Source: UBA1146 sp963854815
GTDB lineage: Bacteria; Planctomycetota; UBA8108; UBA1146
Length of the DNA: 23,272 bases
Direction: 5' to 3'
Assembly (NCBI GenBank): GCA_963854815.1
Contig: CAWLAN010000024.1
Coordinates: 1-23,272 of the forward strand
Below the pieces are notes generated by a model. That model was not told the DNA's origin. It searched no databases and saw only the letters and a list, made by a program, of their open reading frames with translations. Every line of letters begins with the position of its first letter. Position 1 is the first letter of the stretch. The translations under genes and the position numbers were made by a program. Of this stretch, positions 1-8,061 are shown piece by piece.

Positions 1-860
1 GGCGTTCTCCAGTCCACCGCACCCAGTTCCTCACTGATCCTCACCATCAGATCTACCGACATGTTCATGTCATGTTCGAGGATCCTGCGGCGCAGAAGCG
101 CCTCGATCGATTCCCTCCAGGAAGCAGAGAGTCCAGCGAATGGAGGGTTCGATACTGCCGCCGGGGGTGCCGATTGGGCCCACACTGTCTCGATGAGTTG
201 ACCAAGCGCCGGGTCTTCCAGCATCTGGGCCGGCAATTGTGAGGGATCGGTGGGAGCCGCAGCCGCGTCTCGCAGCGTCTCGAGGTACCCTGTCTGGCCG
301 CGAGGGTCTCCGAGGATTTGGCGCCAGCGCTCACACAGACGCGCCTGGTAGTAGATGGCAGCCTCGTCCTGGAATTCTCCGATCTTGAACCAGAACAGAT
401 AGGATAATTGGTCGTGAATCTCTCCACTGAGCGGATTGGCGCGCAAAGCAGGCCCCCTCAGCAGATCGACCGCTTCGCGAACCCAGATCCATCGCTGCTC
501 GGGATTGCGACTATCGAGTGCCATATCGAAAGCCAGCATCCAGGCCTGGAAGTTCCACACCCTCGGGAAATAGGGTTGTAACTTGGTGATCCAATTGGCC
601 AGTTGCATCGACTCGTGCAGTGCTCCCTGATCCCTTCTCTCGAGGGCTCGCAACCACAGGGCATCGATCGCCCATCCGCGAAAGGCACCCAGCGTCTGCT
701 GCAACAACAGCACATCGGCAGGGACTCCGGTAGTTTCCGAAACCGGCAACGAAATCCCATCATTTTCGAGATTTCGATCGAGCGGGATCGTGATCATCGC
801 AGCACCGCAAAATAGCAGTGCAGAGATGGCCACAGCAATCATCTCGAATCGACTCATCAT
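1..860 (-). CDS. Membrane-anchored helical-repeat (TPR-like) protein, partial (C-terminus beyond window)
   Basis: The frame stays open from ATG 860 to the window edge, giving 286 residues with no stop. Residues 5-25 form one hydrophobic segment (signal anchor or uncleaved signal peptide). The rest reads as Trp/Leu-rich paired helices, including WITKLQPYFPRVWNFQAW near residues 87-104 and a Trp-Val-Arg-Glu-Ala helix after it. No catalytic motif is visible. The pattern recalls a TPR-like family I associate with Planctomycetes, but that is memory and not a search. Its ATG overlaps the stop of the permease gene (ATGA), so it is probably translationally coupled and is the third gene of an ABC exporter operon. 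I infer a scaffold or periplasmic partner of the exporter. A second ATG at 857 is an equally possible start. Confidence 0.75.
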   Translation of the reverse strand, partial: MMSRFEMIAVAISALLFCGAAMITIPLDRNLENDGISLPVSETTGVPADVLLLQQTLGAFRGWAIDALWLRALERRDQGALHESMQLANWITKLQPYFPRVWNFQAWMLAFDMALDSRNPEQRWIWVREAVDLLRGPALRANPLSGEIHDQLSYLFWFKIGEFQDEAAIYYQARLCERWRQILGDPRGQTGYLETLRDAAAAPTDPSQLPAQMLEDPALGQLIETVWAQSAPPAAVSNPPFAGLSASWRESIEALLRRRILEHDMNMSVDLMVRISEELGAVDWRT

Positions 861-2284
861 CGATCCCTCTCCAACCCATGCTCCCGTCGATCACTGATCC
901 ATAGACCTAGCAGCAACGTCACTCCCCCCCAGAGGAGCCCGATCATCACAAATCCGCGGACCACTTCTGCAGAGGTGACGTTTTCGCCGGCAGCGACTCG
1001 ATCCGCAGTGGAGTGCTGATTCCAGGCCGAGAGTTGACCGACGATCAACTCCCCCCCTCGAGCCAGTAGATCGATGACGATCCGCGAGGGATCCCTGCTC
1101 CTCGGATCCTGATGAGAACCGGACCCGGCGACATCGAAGGCACCTGTGAGCCCCCCGCCTGCAGCCGCGACCAGAAAACAGAGCAGGAACAGGGTCGCGA
1201 CCGGCATGCCAAGGAAGGTCGCTACGGTCAAGCCGAGTGCAGCGATGAATCCGCATCGAATCCAGGTGAGCAACTGCGAGCTAGCAAGCGACGAGATGAG
1301 AGAACCAGCGGGGACACGCAGTTCCATACCATCCGATCCACTCCAGATCACCGAGGGAATCCTGACATCATCCTCGACAGCTCCGAGAAACTCCATCCCG
1401 AGACTGAATTCCCTGGCACCGGTCAGGGATTCGGGAATCTCGATGCTGGAGCGTTCTCCGTTGCGCACGATCACCTCGGTCGATTCATCTGCGAGTTGGA
1501 TTCGAAAACGCGCTCGTTCTGACCGATGTATCCGTCCCAGAGAAGGCCGTATGGAGATCACCGCGCCCTTCTCCAACCCTGCGGGATAGTGGAACCAGTA
1601 GTCTCGTGAGGAGCCCTTCGAGATGGAACGTGAGCGCCTCTCGAGCCTGGATCTGGCCATCTGTTGCGCCTCTTCGGGCTCGATCATGCCCCATCCGCCT
1701 GGATCCTCCAACATCAGGAGTGCCAGGTATGTCTCCACATCCTGATCACTCACATCGAGAGTCTCCGGCGACACGACGGCAACCGAAGCTGGATTCCACA
1801 GCAACTCGGTTGACTCGGAAGCTCTGCCGACCAACAGCAGCAGCAACAAGGTGGCCGGCAACAGAAGTGCAAACAATGCCACCAGGATTCCGATGAGTTT
1901 CCCTGGCAGCAGATTCCATCTCGTGCCCGAGGGAACCATAAGCCAACGGATCCTGCCGGTCACTACTTCGTCGCAATAACTTCCACAAGACATCAACAAC
2001 GACAGCAGCAACAAGGTCGCAGCAATCCAACCCTGTCCATAGTCGAGCAGGGTATGGATCCGGGATTCAATATCGGTCGAAGTACCGAGCAACAATGGCA
2101 ACAGGCCCAGACCCACGAACAGGATGCCGCCACCGATGGGAAGAACGCCTGTTCGCCATACCTCCGCCAGCAACGTGCGGGTCACCACTGCCAGAGCACC
2201 ACCTCGAGTGAGCACTCTGATCGAGAAAACGATACCAAGAGCCATCAGAAGCCATGCCAGTGGAGCCAGAAACAGAGCGATCAC
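857..2284 (-). CDS. ABC-2 type transporter permease with large extracytoplasmic insert
   Basis: A 475-residue integral membrane protein. Hydrophobic segments lie near residues 2-22, 49-66, 86-104 and 130-152, then a soluble block of about 185 residues (155-338), then segments near 341-380 and 444-462. Two groups of membrane helices around a long soluble loop fit ABC-2 exporters of the GldF/NosY type, which lack an ATPase domain of their own. The start is GTG 2284, whose GTGA overlaps the stop of the upstream ATPase gene. Its own stop overlaps the next start. The ATPase is therefore the obvious energy partner. The substrate cannot be read from the sequence. The insert is rich in charged and beta-like stretches and matches nothing I recognise. 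Confidence 0.85.
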   Translation of the reverse strand: MIALFLAPLAWLLMALGIVFSIRVLTRGGALAVVTRTLLAEVWRTGVLPIGGGILFVGLGLLPLLLGTSTDIESRIHTLLDYGQGWIAATLLLLSLLMSCGSYCDEVVTGRIRWLMVPSGTRWNLLPGKLIGILVALFALLLPATLLLLLLVGRASESTELLWNPASVAVVSPETLDVSDQDVETYLALLMLEDPGGWGMIEPEEAQQMARSRLERRSRSISKGSSRDYWFHYPAGLEKGAVISIRPSLGRIHRSERARFRIQLADESTEVIVRNGERSSIEIPESLTGAREFSLGMEFLGAVEDDVRIPSVIWSGSDGMELRVPAGSLISSLASSQLLTWIRCGFIAALGLTVATFLGMPVATLFLLCFLVAAAGGGLTGAFDVAGSGSHQDPRSRDPSRIVIDLLARGGELIVGQLSAWNQHSTADRVAAGENVTSAEVVRGFVMIGLLWGGVTLLLGLWISDRREHGLERDR

Positions 2285-3207
2285 TTGTTGTCTTGGCCCC
2301 CCCCGAGGAATACCGGCAGCCCACCGCCAGGTTCTGCGCCAGCAGTGGTCTCTCCCCTCTCACGCGCTTCTTCCACCGTTTCCAGGAACTTCTCCTCGAG
2401 ACTCTTCGAGCCGGGCTTCACCGAGATGACATCGAGTCCCTGTTCACGCAGATGTTTTTTGGCGGAATCGAGGGCCTCGGCATCCGCACGGGAAGTGATC
2501 CAGATGGTCCGGTCGTCTCGTTCCAGGATCTCCTCCACCGCACCTTCGGCCTGAACCTTCCCTCCGTAGAGGATCGAGACTCGATCACAGACCTGCTCAA
2601 CATCGGCCAGCAGGTGACTCGAAATCAGAATCGTCTTGCCTCGGGCTCGTAGGCCTTCGATCCAGTCCTTTACCTGTCTCACTCCCAGGGGGTCGAGGCC
2701 GTTGGTCGGTTCGTCGAGGATGATGAGGTCTGGATCGTGAATCAGCGCCTGCGCGATTCCGATGCGTCGCTGCATCCCTTTCGAGTAATCTCCGATCTCT
2801 CGATCCGCGGCCTCACGAAGGCCGACCATGTGGAGCAACTGCTCGATTCTTTCCTTTCGATTCGCATCAGGCACCCGACAGAGCCTTGCAGAAAGATCCA
2901 GCATCTCGCGTCCCGACAGGAATGGATAGAAGACCGAGTCTTCGGGAAGATATCCGATTCGACTCTTGCTCTCGGGGGTCCCGGGAGGGGACCCCAGCAC
3001 CTCGACCTCACCTGCTGTTGGAAAGATCAATCCCAGCAAGATCTGAATCGTCGTCGACTTCCCCGAGCCGTTGGGACCCAGCAGTCCATACACCTCGCCA
3101 GCACGGATGGTCAGATCAACTCCCGACAGAGCCTCGACCCTGGCGCGAAGCCAGAAATCCCGGAACACTTTCCGCAGGCCCTTGACCCGGATGACAGGGG
3201 GTGCCAT
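2281..3207 (-). CDS. ABC transporter ATP-binding protein (ABC-2 exporter ATPase)
   Basis: A 308-residue cytoplasmic ATPase that would power the adjacent permease. Walker A is GPNGSGKST at about residues 44-52, the signature loop is YSKGMQRR near 140-147 (the variant usual in ABC-2/CcmA-type ATPases), Walker B with D-loop is LIILDEPTNGLDP near 160-172, and the switch His is in SSHLL near 195-199. The C-terminal 80 residues after the ATPase core are charged and end in a Gly-rich tail. The frame stays open upstream to 3393, but ATG 3207 is preferred. It has an AGGAG about 9 bases upstream, and family members begin with a similar short beta strand (VIRVKGLRKVF). It is first in a three-gene coupled operon. 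Confidence 0.93.
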   Translation of the reverse strand: MAPPVIRVKGLRKVFRDFWLRARVEALSGVDLTIRAGEVYGLLGPNGSGKSTTIQILLGLIFPTAGEVEVLGSPPGTPESKSRIGYLPEDSVFYPFLSGREMLDLSARLCRVPDANRKERIEQLLHMVGLREAADREIGDYSKGMQRRIGIAQALIHDPDLIILDEPTNGLDPLGVRQVKDWIEGLRARGKTILISSHLLADVEQVCDRVSILYGGKVQAEGAVEEILERDDRTIWITSRADAEALDSAKKHLREQGLDVISVKPGSKSLEEKFLETVEEARERGETTAGAEPGGGLPVFLGGGQDNK

Positions 3208-3399
3208 CGATCTCACTCCTCTCGCCAGTACACTTCGAATGACAGTATACTGTGGCCAGCGAATGTCCGGGAGCGTTCGCCGAAAAGGTCCTGGCAGACT
3301 GCTGTGTGAGATGGGAGCCCCCTGAATACCCTGACGACCTGGTGGAGAATCTCGTGTGCAGCATCGGCCGAGGGGCTGCGTCCACCTTTCCACGCCGTC
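3208..3399. promoter_or_regulatory. Divergent control region between exporter operon and second permease
   Basis: Two oppositely transcribed transport genes share this gap, so both promoters should lie here. It holds the perfect palindrome ACAGTATACTGT at 3242-3253. Its core gives a TATACT, which resembles a -10 hexamer, on both strands. I see no convincing -35 hexamer at 16-18 bases for either direction. On the plus side part of this gap (about 3322-3399) probably encodes the real N-terminus of the permease that follows. Confidence 0.5.
3242..3253. promoter_or_regulatory. 12-base perfect palindrome ACAGTATACTGT, candidate operator or shared -10
   Basis: The site is its own reverse complement and lies 35 bases upstream of the ATPase start, a typical operator or -10 position for the minus operon. 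The arms resemble dimer half-sites (ACAG/CTGT). This is not a LexA box, which has the arms in the other order. The partial word CAGTATAC recurs at 5868-5875 upstream of moaA. Confidence 0.35.
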
Positions 3400-4266
3400 A
3401 TGTTGCTACTGGGAATCGTCCTGGTGGGAATCTCCCCGCTGCTGAGCGCCTTCGCACTCGGCGAGGAGGATCGACTACTGGTCGATATCTCTCTGAGCAC
3501 GATGCTTTGCTGTGGACTGTTCCTCGGTTGCTTCACCGCTGCTTCGACCCTGGGAGATGAAATCCGGCGAAGAACGGTGATGGTGCTGCTGAGTAAACCG
3601 GTTTCGAGAACCACAGTGCTGCTGGGCAAGTTCGCGGGGATCAGCTTCTGCCTGACCATGGCCCAGATTTCCTGGATGGCGACCTTGCTGCTGGCGGTAC
3701 GTCACCGGACGATTCACAGCCACTTTGTCGAGGATCAAGCACCCGTTCTGTGGCTCGGTGCCGGCGCTCTGGTGCTGGCGCTGATCGGTGCTGCTCTGGC
3801 TCACCGAAGTGGGCGCAGTTTTCCGGCGGCGCTGTCGAAAAACTGTGCCCTCATGCTTTTTCTCGCCGCGGTCATCGCCTGGTCCTGGGCTCCCGATGGT
3901 TCCTTTCGGCTGCCCTGGAGCGCTCTGGATCCCAACATCCTGTGGGCGATGATCCTGGTCCACGAGGGAGTGTTGATCCTCGGCTCCGTTGCACTGGCCG
4001 CCTCGACACGTCTTCCGACACCCGCAACGATCGCGCTATCGATGGGTACCCTCTTCTGCGGAGTGATCGTCGGATCCCTGACCAGAGGAACCTCATGGTC
4101 TCGCTGGATTCCTGACCTTCAACGGCTGTGGATCTCTGGTGGATTGATCCGTGGCGGAGAGTTGTCGCTGGTCACTGCGGGGTGGGCCACTCTCTGGGCA
4201 TCACTGACCGTGGCGGCGGTTCTGTCGCTGGCGGCAGCGCTCTTTTCACGCAGGGACGTGGGGTGA
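3400..4266 (+). CDS. ABC-2-like membrane permease (NosY-type); N-terminus probably longer
   Basis: 288 residues from ATG 3400, with about six hydrophobic segments: two before residue 55, then segments near 80-97, 115-130, 145-160, 180-205 and 255-285. The early motif of an acidic/basic turn followed by VMVLLSKPVSRTTVLLGKF matches the cytoplasmic loop typical of NosY/ABC-2 permeases. The ATG start falls inside what should be the first membrane helix. The same frame is open back to 3310 and would add an amphipathic lead-in (LTTWWRISCAAS and onward), with CTG codons at 3322 and 3331 but no ATG, GTG or TTG. No ATPase gene follows, so it may share the ATPase of the divergent operon. It converges on the small gene at 4270. 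Confidence 0.8.
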   Translation: MLLLGIVLVGISPLLSAFALGEEDRLLVDISLSTMLCCGLFLGCFTAASTLGDEIRRRTVMVLLSKPVSRTTVLLGKFAGISFCLTMAQISWMATLLLAVRHRTIHSHFVEDQAPVLWLGAGALVLALIGAALAHRSGRSFPAALSKNCALMLFLAAVIAWSWAPDGSFRLPWSALDPNILWAMILVHEGVLILGSVALAASTRLPTPATIALSMGTLFCGVIVGSLTRGTSWSRWIPDLQRLWISGGLIRGGELSLVTAGWATLWASLTVAAVLSLAAALFSRRDVG

Positions 4267-4269
4267 AGG

Positions 4270-4785
4270 CTAGAACGGCATTCTTCCCGAGATGGTCTTG
4301 AAGGTGGCCTGGAAGAAACGCCAGGTGCCATCTTCTTCCCTGCGTGCCATTCCATCGATTCGCAGGATCCAGGCAGGTTTCGTGCTGGGATTCTTTCTCC
4401 TCACGAATCGTATCGGCGCCGATACGGTGGCCGAACGTGCCTCTTCCTCTGTCGAATCCAGTTCGATCTGAATCTCATTCTCGTCGACGAGAGCCTGCCA
4501 GATGAACGATCCATCGGAACCATCTCTTTGACTCAGGAAGATGCGCAGCAGGGCTCCGCGGAAAGAGGCTGCATCGAGGAAGTAAACTGTCTCGTGAAAA
4601 TCCCGTGAACAATGGACGAGAACGTCACCGGCATCCTGGTCGTTGAATCCATCTTTCATTCCCACCACTGCTTGAATCAGACTTTCCGTCGGTGACGAGT
4701 CGACCCCCCCCATCAGCCAGAAAAGCAACATTCCGGTGATGGCGAGGCCAAGGAGGACACGCAGCAGTAGCACCCGGTCAACCAC
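4270..4785 (-). CDS. Small membrane-anchored protein, possible NTF2-like fold
   Basis: Unknown protein of about 171 residues from GTG 4785, or 187 from ATG 4833. It has one N-terminal membrane segment (LLGLAITGMLLFWLM), then a soluble domain of about 130 residues. That domain has a helical start, an aromatic-rich middle and alternating strands ending in a Trp-Arg-Phe-Phe strand. The layout recalls SnoaL/NTF2-like domains, but no diagnostic residue supports the call. The frame is open upstream into moaA. The GTG at 4785 overlaps the end of moaA by 8 bases and leaves the MoaA tail free, so I prefer it to ATG 4833. Either way it is probably cotranscribed with moaA. A role in cofactor synthesis is not implied by the sequence. 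Confidence 0.65.
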   Translation of the reverse strand: MVDRVLLLRVLLGLAITGMLLFWLMGGVDSSPTESLIQAVVGMKDGFNDQDAGDVLVHCSRDFHETVYFLDAASFRGALLRIFLSQRDGSDGSFIWQALVDENEIQIELDSTEEEARSATVSAPIRFVRRKNPSTKPAWILRIDGMARREEDGTWRFFQATFKTISGRMPF

Positions 4786-5764
4786 CGATCTCGTGCATGC
4801 GACGGCTGGCATGGATTCCCTGATCGAGTGCATGGCCGATCGGCTTCTTCAGGATCGCCGCCTCCAGTGCGGCGCGGACCGCCACGACCCCACCACCGTC
4901 TCGAATCACAGATCGTAGATCAGCCTCGTCATCTCGCAGCAGGCAAAGCAGAAGACGACCCTCTGCAGAGAGCCGCACACGATTGCAGGATGAACAGAAT
5001 GGATCACTGACCGGACTGATAAATCCAACGATTCCACGAGCTTCGTGAAGCCTGTAGTTACGACTCTCCTCGGATGGATGAGTCGATGGGACCTTTTCGA
5101 GGGGACCGAGTGCTGAGGTGATTCTCGCCATCGTTTCGGAACTGTTCACAACCGAGTCTCTGGCGACAATCGCCTCATCGCCGTCCCCGAACGGCATCAA
5201 CTCGATGAAGCGAACATTCCAGGGCCTGGTGAGGGTCTGCCGCGCCATTTCGACCACGTCAGCATCGTTTACTCCTCGAACCACGACCGAGTTGATCTTG
5301 ATGGGAACCAATCCCTCTTCCTCGGCAGCCTCGATCCCCAGGAGGATCTTGTCCAGATCAGCAAGACGCATCACCTGGCGAATCCTCTGGGCATCGAGAG
5401 TATCGACGTGGACATTCACCCGATCGAGTCCGGCACCACGAAGGTCGTGCGCCATCCGCGGGAGCAATATCGCATTGGTGGTCATGGAGATGTCGGCATC
5501 CGGAGAGACGCGGCGGATTCCAGCCACGATCTCGACCAGATCCTTACGAAGGGTGGGCTCTCCTCCGGTGATTCGAAACTTCCTGAACCCAGCCGCCGTG
5601 GCAGCTTCTGCGACGAGCGAGATTTCCTCGGCAGTGAGAAGATCCTCTTCGGGAAGAAAGCGAAGACCTTCCAGCGGCATGCAGTAAGTACACCGGAGAT
5701 TACACCGATCCATCACGGAGATCCGTAGATAGTCGATAATCCTGCCATGTCCATCGCGCGGCAT
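4778..5764 (-). CDS. moaA: GTP 3',8-cyclase MoaA (molybdenum cofactor biosynthesis)
   Basis: Radical SAM enzyme that, with MoaC, turns GTP into cyclic pyranopterin monophosphate, the first step of Moco synthesis. It has 328 residues, the normal family length. The N-terminal cluster site is CNLRCTYC (C21, C25, C28), the SAM-binding motif TGGEP is at 66-70, and the C-terminal second cluster site is C257, C260 and C274 within FCSSCNRVRL. It ends in the double glycine (327-328) that the family uses in catalysis, so the gene looks complete and active. The ATG at 5764 fits the usual short lead to the IDYLRISV strand. moaC is not in the window. moaD and moaE lie about 7.6 kb away on the other strand. 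Confidence 0.97.
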   Translation of the reverse strand: MPRDGHGRIIDYLRISVMDRCNLRCTYCMPLEGLRFLPEEDLLTAEEISLVAEAATAAGFRKFRITGGEPTLRKDLVEIVAGIRRVSPDADISMTTNAILLPRMAHDLRGAGLDRVNVHVDTLDAQRIRQVMRLADLDKILLGIEAAEEEGLVPIKINSVVVRGVNDADVVEMARQTLTRPWNVRFIELMPFGDGDEAIVARDSVVNSSETMARITSALGPLEKVPSTHPSEESRNYRLHEARGIVGFISPVSDPFCSSCNRVRLSAEGRLLLCLLRDDEADLRSVIRDGGGVVAVRAALEAAILKKPIGHALDQGIHASRRMHEIGG

Positions 5765-6268
5765 GTACGACCCCGATCCTGAATCGATTCCCTATCTGGA
5801 GGTAGTCCAACTGGACGAGCGGATGCCCGAGTGATTTCCGCAGCGCCGAGAACCCGACCCTCGATTGCAGTATACATCCTTTGCCAGCGACGAGATATCC
5901 AACATCCACTCGAGCGACCTATGCGCACATAGCACTGCTATTGGCGACCCACAATGAATCGATGAGGATCGCTCGATCGGCGTCGCGACCAACTGCGATG
6001 AACCATCAATTCGGGTACCGGATTCCTGATCGGCTCCTGTTCGATCAATTGCGATCTCCATCTGTGCTGCTGGTCACCCTGTTCTTATCGGTCCTCCCTG
6101 GCGACCAAACCCTTTTCCTGCACCCCTGCATGCTATTCAGACCTTCGGCGCCGCGCAGGAATCACTCGTGCAATCGGATAAGTTGGAAGAAAAATTGGGA
6201 GTCGCTATCATCCTTGCCGATCTCGAATCCGGAGCAAAAATTCTCGCGAGGAAAGGACTCCACTGCCC
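5765..6268. other. 504-base stretch without a defensible gene
   Basis: This lies between divergent genes (moaA on minus, the unknown gene at 6269 on plus), so it should hold both promoters. Several short frames cross it, none with family features. One plus-strand frame from GTG 6168 begins with a protein-like run (KLEEKLGVAIILADLESGAK) and then deteriorates. The hairpin CTATG-CGCA-CATAG is at 5919-5932. The word CAGTATAC is at 5868-5875, about 100 bases upstream of moaA. I cannot recognise a molybdenum-cofactor riboswitch by eye. Confidence 0.5.
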
Positions 6269-7201
6269 GTGTCTCCTGAAACTCCAGACCACATTCCTGC
6301 CGGCAGGAAATCGGCTGCTGCTGACGATCGACGATCGCGCCTGGAGATCATCTCGGGGCATCTGCGTGGAAAGGTCAACGAGAACAGCAACTGCACCAAC
6401 GATGTGATTCCACTGCGATTGGTGGAGGAACTGGTCCGGGATTCACCTCCGACCTCGGATGAAATCTTGGCCCTCGGGTTCGACCTGCAACTGGTCAGGA
6501 CCCGGATCGATGAATTCCTCGAAGGCCAGTTCGACCGTAACTTGCTCCATCACTGGGTCTGCAACTCCCTCAAAATCGCTGTCGTCTTGTCACTGAGGGA
6601 AACTTGTCCCGATGGTGCCCTGATCGAAGACACACTGGGTCTGATGGCGCTGGTCACAGATGACGATTTCGCCTCACCGGATACCTCTGTGAGGCTCTGC
6701 CGCCTGATCGATGACCGGATCTCACTACGATTGCCGGCTCCTTGCCGCAGAACCATCTCAGAACTGTTACGGGAAATGGGAGAAGGATTCTTGATCGTCA
6801 CCGAACGGGGTCCCGATAGTGAACATCCGGTATGGGTAGATGTCTCTCTGTTGCCAAGACGCCATGATGCAACAAGCGCGCGATCACCAAGACCAACGTG
6901 GTTCCAGCCCCTTTCGGTGTGCACCGAGAGTCTGTGGAAAGAGATCTCCCCGCGAGATCGGTGGACCGGTGTGGAAAACGATCGTATACCGGGCCTGATT
7001 GCAGAAGAACCGTGGCTCACCCGCGAATTCGAGGGTCTGAGCCTGTACCTGGACCCAGATGGCATCACCGAAGCAGTTGTCGATGCGACCAGAATCGGTT
7101 CCAGAGAACTGCGGAAAGCAGTCGCTGGATTTCGTGCCCTACACCAGATGAAGCGCTGTTCCATCGATGGAATTCCCGTACACTCACAAAAGGAGGACTA
7201 A
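6269..7201 (+). CDS. Conserved-looking hypothetical protein, upstream of NYN gene
   Basis: 310 residues from GTG 6269, with AAAGGA 11 bases upstream. I do not recognise a family. It is soluble, with no signal peptide or membrane segment. The first 45 residues look disordered (Pro/Ala/Arg-rich). Residues from about 50 on are mixed helix and strand with many Arg, Asp and Leu. Codon use in this frame is like that of its neighbours (G/C-rich third positions), which supports real coding. The stop TAA shares one base with the ATG of the NYN gene (TAATG), and the ribosome site of that gene (AAGGAGG) lies within its last codons, so the two are coupled. Later GTG codons near 6404 and 6419 are alternative starts. 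Confidence 0.6.
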   Translation: MSPETPDHIPAGRKSAAADDRRSRLEIISGHLRGKVNENSNCTNDVIPLRLVEELVRDSPPTSDEILALGFDLQLVRTRIDEFLEGQFDRNLLHHWVCNSLKIAVVLSLRETCPDGALIEDTLGLMALVTDDDFASPDTSVRLCRLIDDRISLRLPAPCRRTISELLREMGEGFLIVTERGPDSEHPVWVDVSLLPRRHDATSARSPRPTWFQPLSVCTESLWKEISPRDRWTGVENDRIPGLIAEEPWLTREFEGLSLYLDPDGITEAVVDATRIGSRELRKAVAGFRALHQMKRCSIDGIPVHSQKED

Positions 7202-7203
7202 TG
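7191..7203 (+). promoter_or_regulatory. Strong Shine-Dalgarno fixing the NYN start
   Basis: AAGGAGG sits at 7190-7196 just upstream of ATG 7201, inside the last codons of the preceding gene. It decides the start, although the same frame is open further upstream. Confidence 0.7.
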
Positions 7204-8061
7204 AGTATCCATTCCCCTTCAGATTCCGAAGGTAACCCGAACTCCATCGAAGAACTTCAAGAGAAAGTAATTGAACTCGAAGAAGAACTGGTTCGCCAGC
7301 GACGTATCCACCAGGCGGAAATGGAACTGGGGCTGGAAGCGATGGAACGTATCCAGAAAGCGGGAGAGTCTTCCGCCCCAAAAGCGAACATGCTCGTCTC
7401 CGTCGATGGTCACGAACTTTCCGCTACCCAACGGGTGGCTATCTTCGTCGATGTTCAAAACATGTATTACGCTGCTCGTAACCTCTTCCAGTCGAAACTG
7501 GAGTTCTCCAAGTTGCTCCGCCATCTCGTCAGAGGACGCAATCTCGCTCGTGCCCTGGCATACATCGTCGAACGCCCAGGCATGGAGCAAAACAAGTTCA
7601 TCGAAGTACTGCGCAGGAATGGTTACGAAGTCCGAAAGAGAATCGTCGGAGAGCGGAACGACTCGTCGAATCGGGGCGACTGGAACATCGGCATTGCACT
7701 GGATGCGCTCGCGCTGGCAAACAAGATAGACGTCGCGATTCTCGTCACGGGAGATGGTGATTTCGTCCCGCTGGTCGAGAAACTCGCGATGGATGGGGTG
7801 AGGGTCGAAATCGCCTCATTCCGCGAAACCACTTCCTCTGACCTTTATCACGCTGCAGATCAGGTTCACGTTCTCGACGAGGGAGTCCTTCTTTCAGGAA
7901 CACATTTCCAGCCAGCCGAAGATGAAGAAGATTTCGAAGATGAATTGGAAGAGCAGAAAGAAGAAGAGGAGTTGGTCCCATCCCGTAGTCGGAGACCTCT
8001 GAGACGAGCCCGCGGTCCGGCGGAAGAGGATTTCGATGACGACGAGGACGACGAGGAGTGA
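7201..8061 (+). CDS. NYN-domain protein (LabA/DUF88-type putative RNase)
   Basis: 286 residues in three parts. Residues 15-52 are a Glu-rich heptad-like coiled coil. Residues 76-225 are a NYN (PIN-like) domain, with FVDVQNMYY carrying D84 and N87, ALDALALA carrying D168, and TGDGDF carrying D185 and D187. These are the acidic metal-binding positions of the fold. The tail (239-286) is strongly acidic with a basic patch (SRSRRPLRRARG). NYN proteins are generally metal-dependent RNases or RNA-binding relatives. Catalysis here is inferred from the retained acids. An AAGGAGG lies 4 bases before ATG 7201, the strongest ribosome site in the window. The gene overlaps queA by 26 bases and is coupled to the unknown gene before it. 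Confidence 0.9.
   Translation: MSIHSPSDSEGNPNSIEELQEKVIELEEELVRQRRIHQAEMELGLEAMERIQKAGESSAPKANMLVSVDGHELSATQRVAIFVDVQNMYYAARNLFQSKLEFSKLLRHLVRGRNLARALAYIVERPGMEQNKFIEVLRRNGYEVRKRIVGERNDSSNRGDWNIGIALDALALANKIDVAILVTGDGDFVPLVEKLAMDGVRVEIASFRETTSSDLYHAADQVHVLDEGVLLSGTHFQPAEDEEDFEDELEEQKEEEELVPSRSRRPLRRARGPAEEDFDDDEDDEE

Noticed and set aside
3242..3253. LexA/SOS box
   Set aside because: SOS boxes are CTGT-N8-ACAG. Here the arms are ACAG then CTGT, and no SOS gene is adjacent.
3208..3393. N-terminal extension of the ABC ATPase to 3393
   Set aside because: The added 62 residues are not ATPase-like and cross the promoter palindrome. ATG 3207 has a good AGGAG.
3252..3560. Plus-strand frame starting GTG 3252, protein-like for its first 40 residues
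   Set aside because: It overlaps the permease in another frame and turns Arg/Gly-rich after 3400. The permease frame is clearly coding.
5881..6279. Plus-strand open frame of 132 codons in the gap before 6269
   Set aside because: No domain, poor composition, no ribosome site. Treated as chance.
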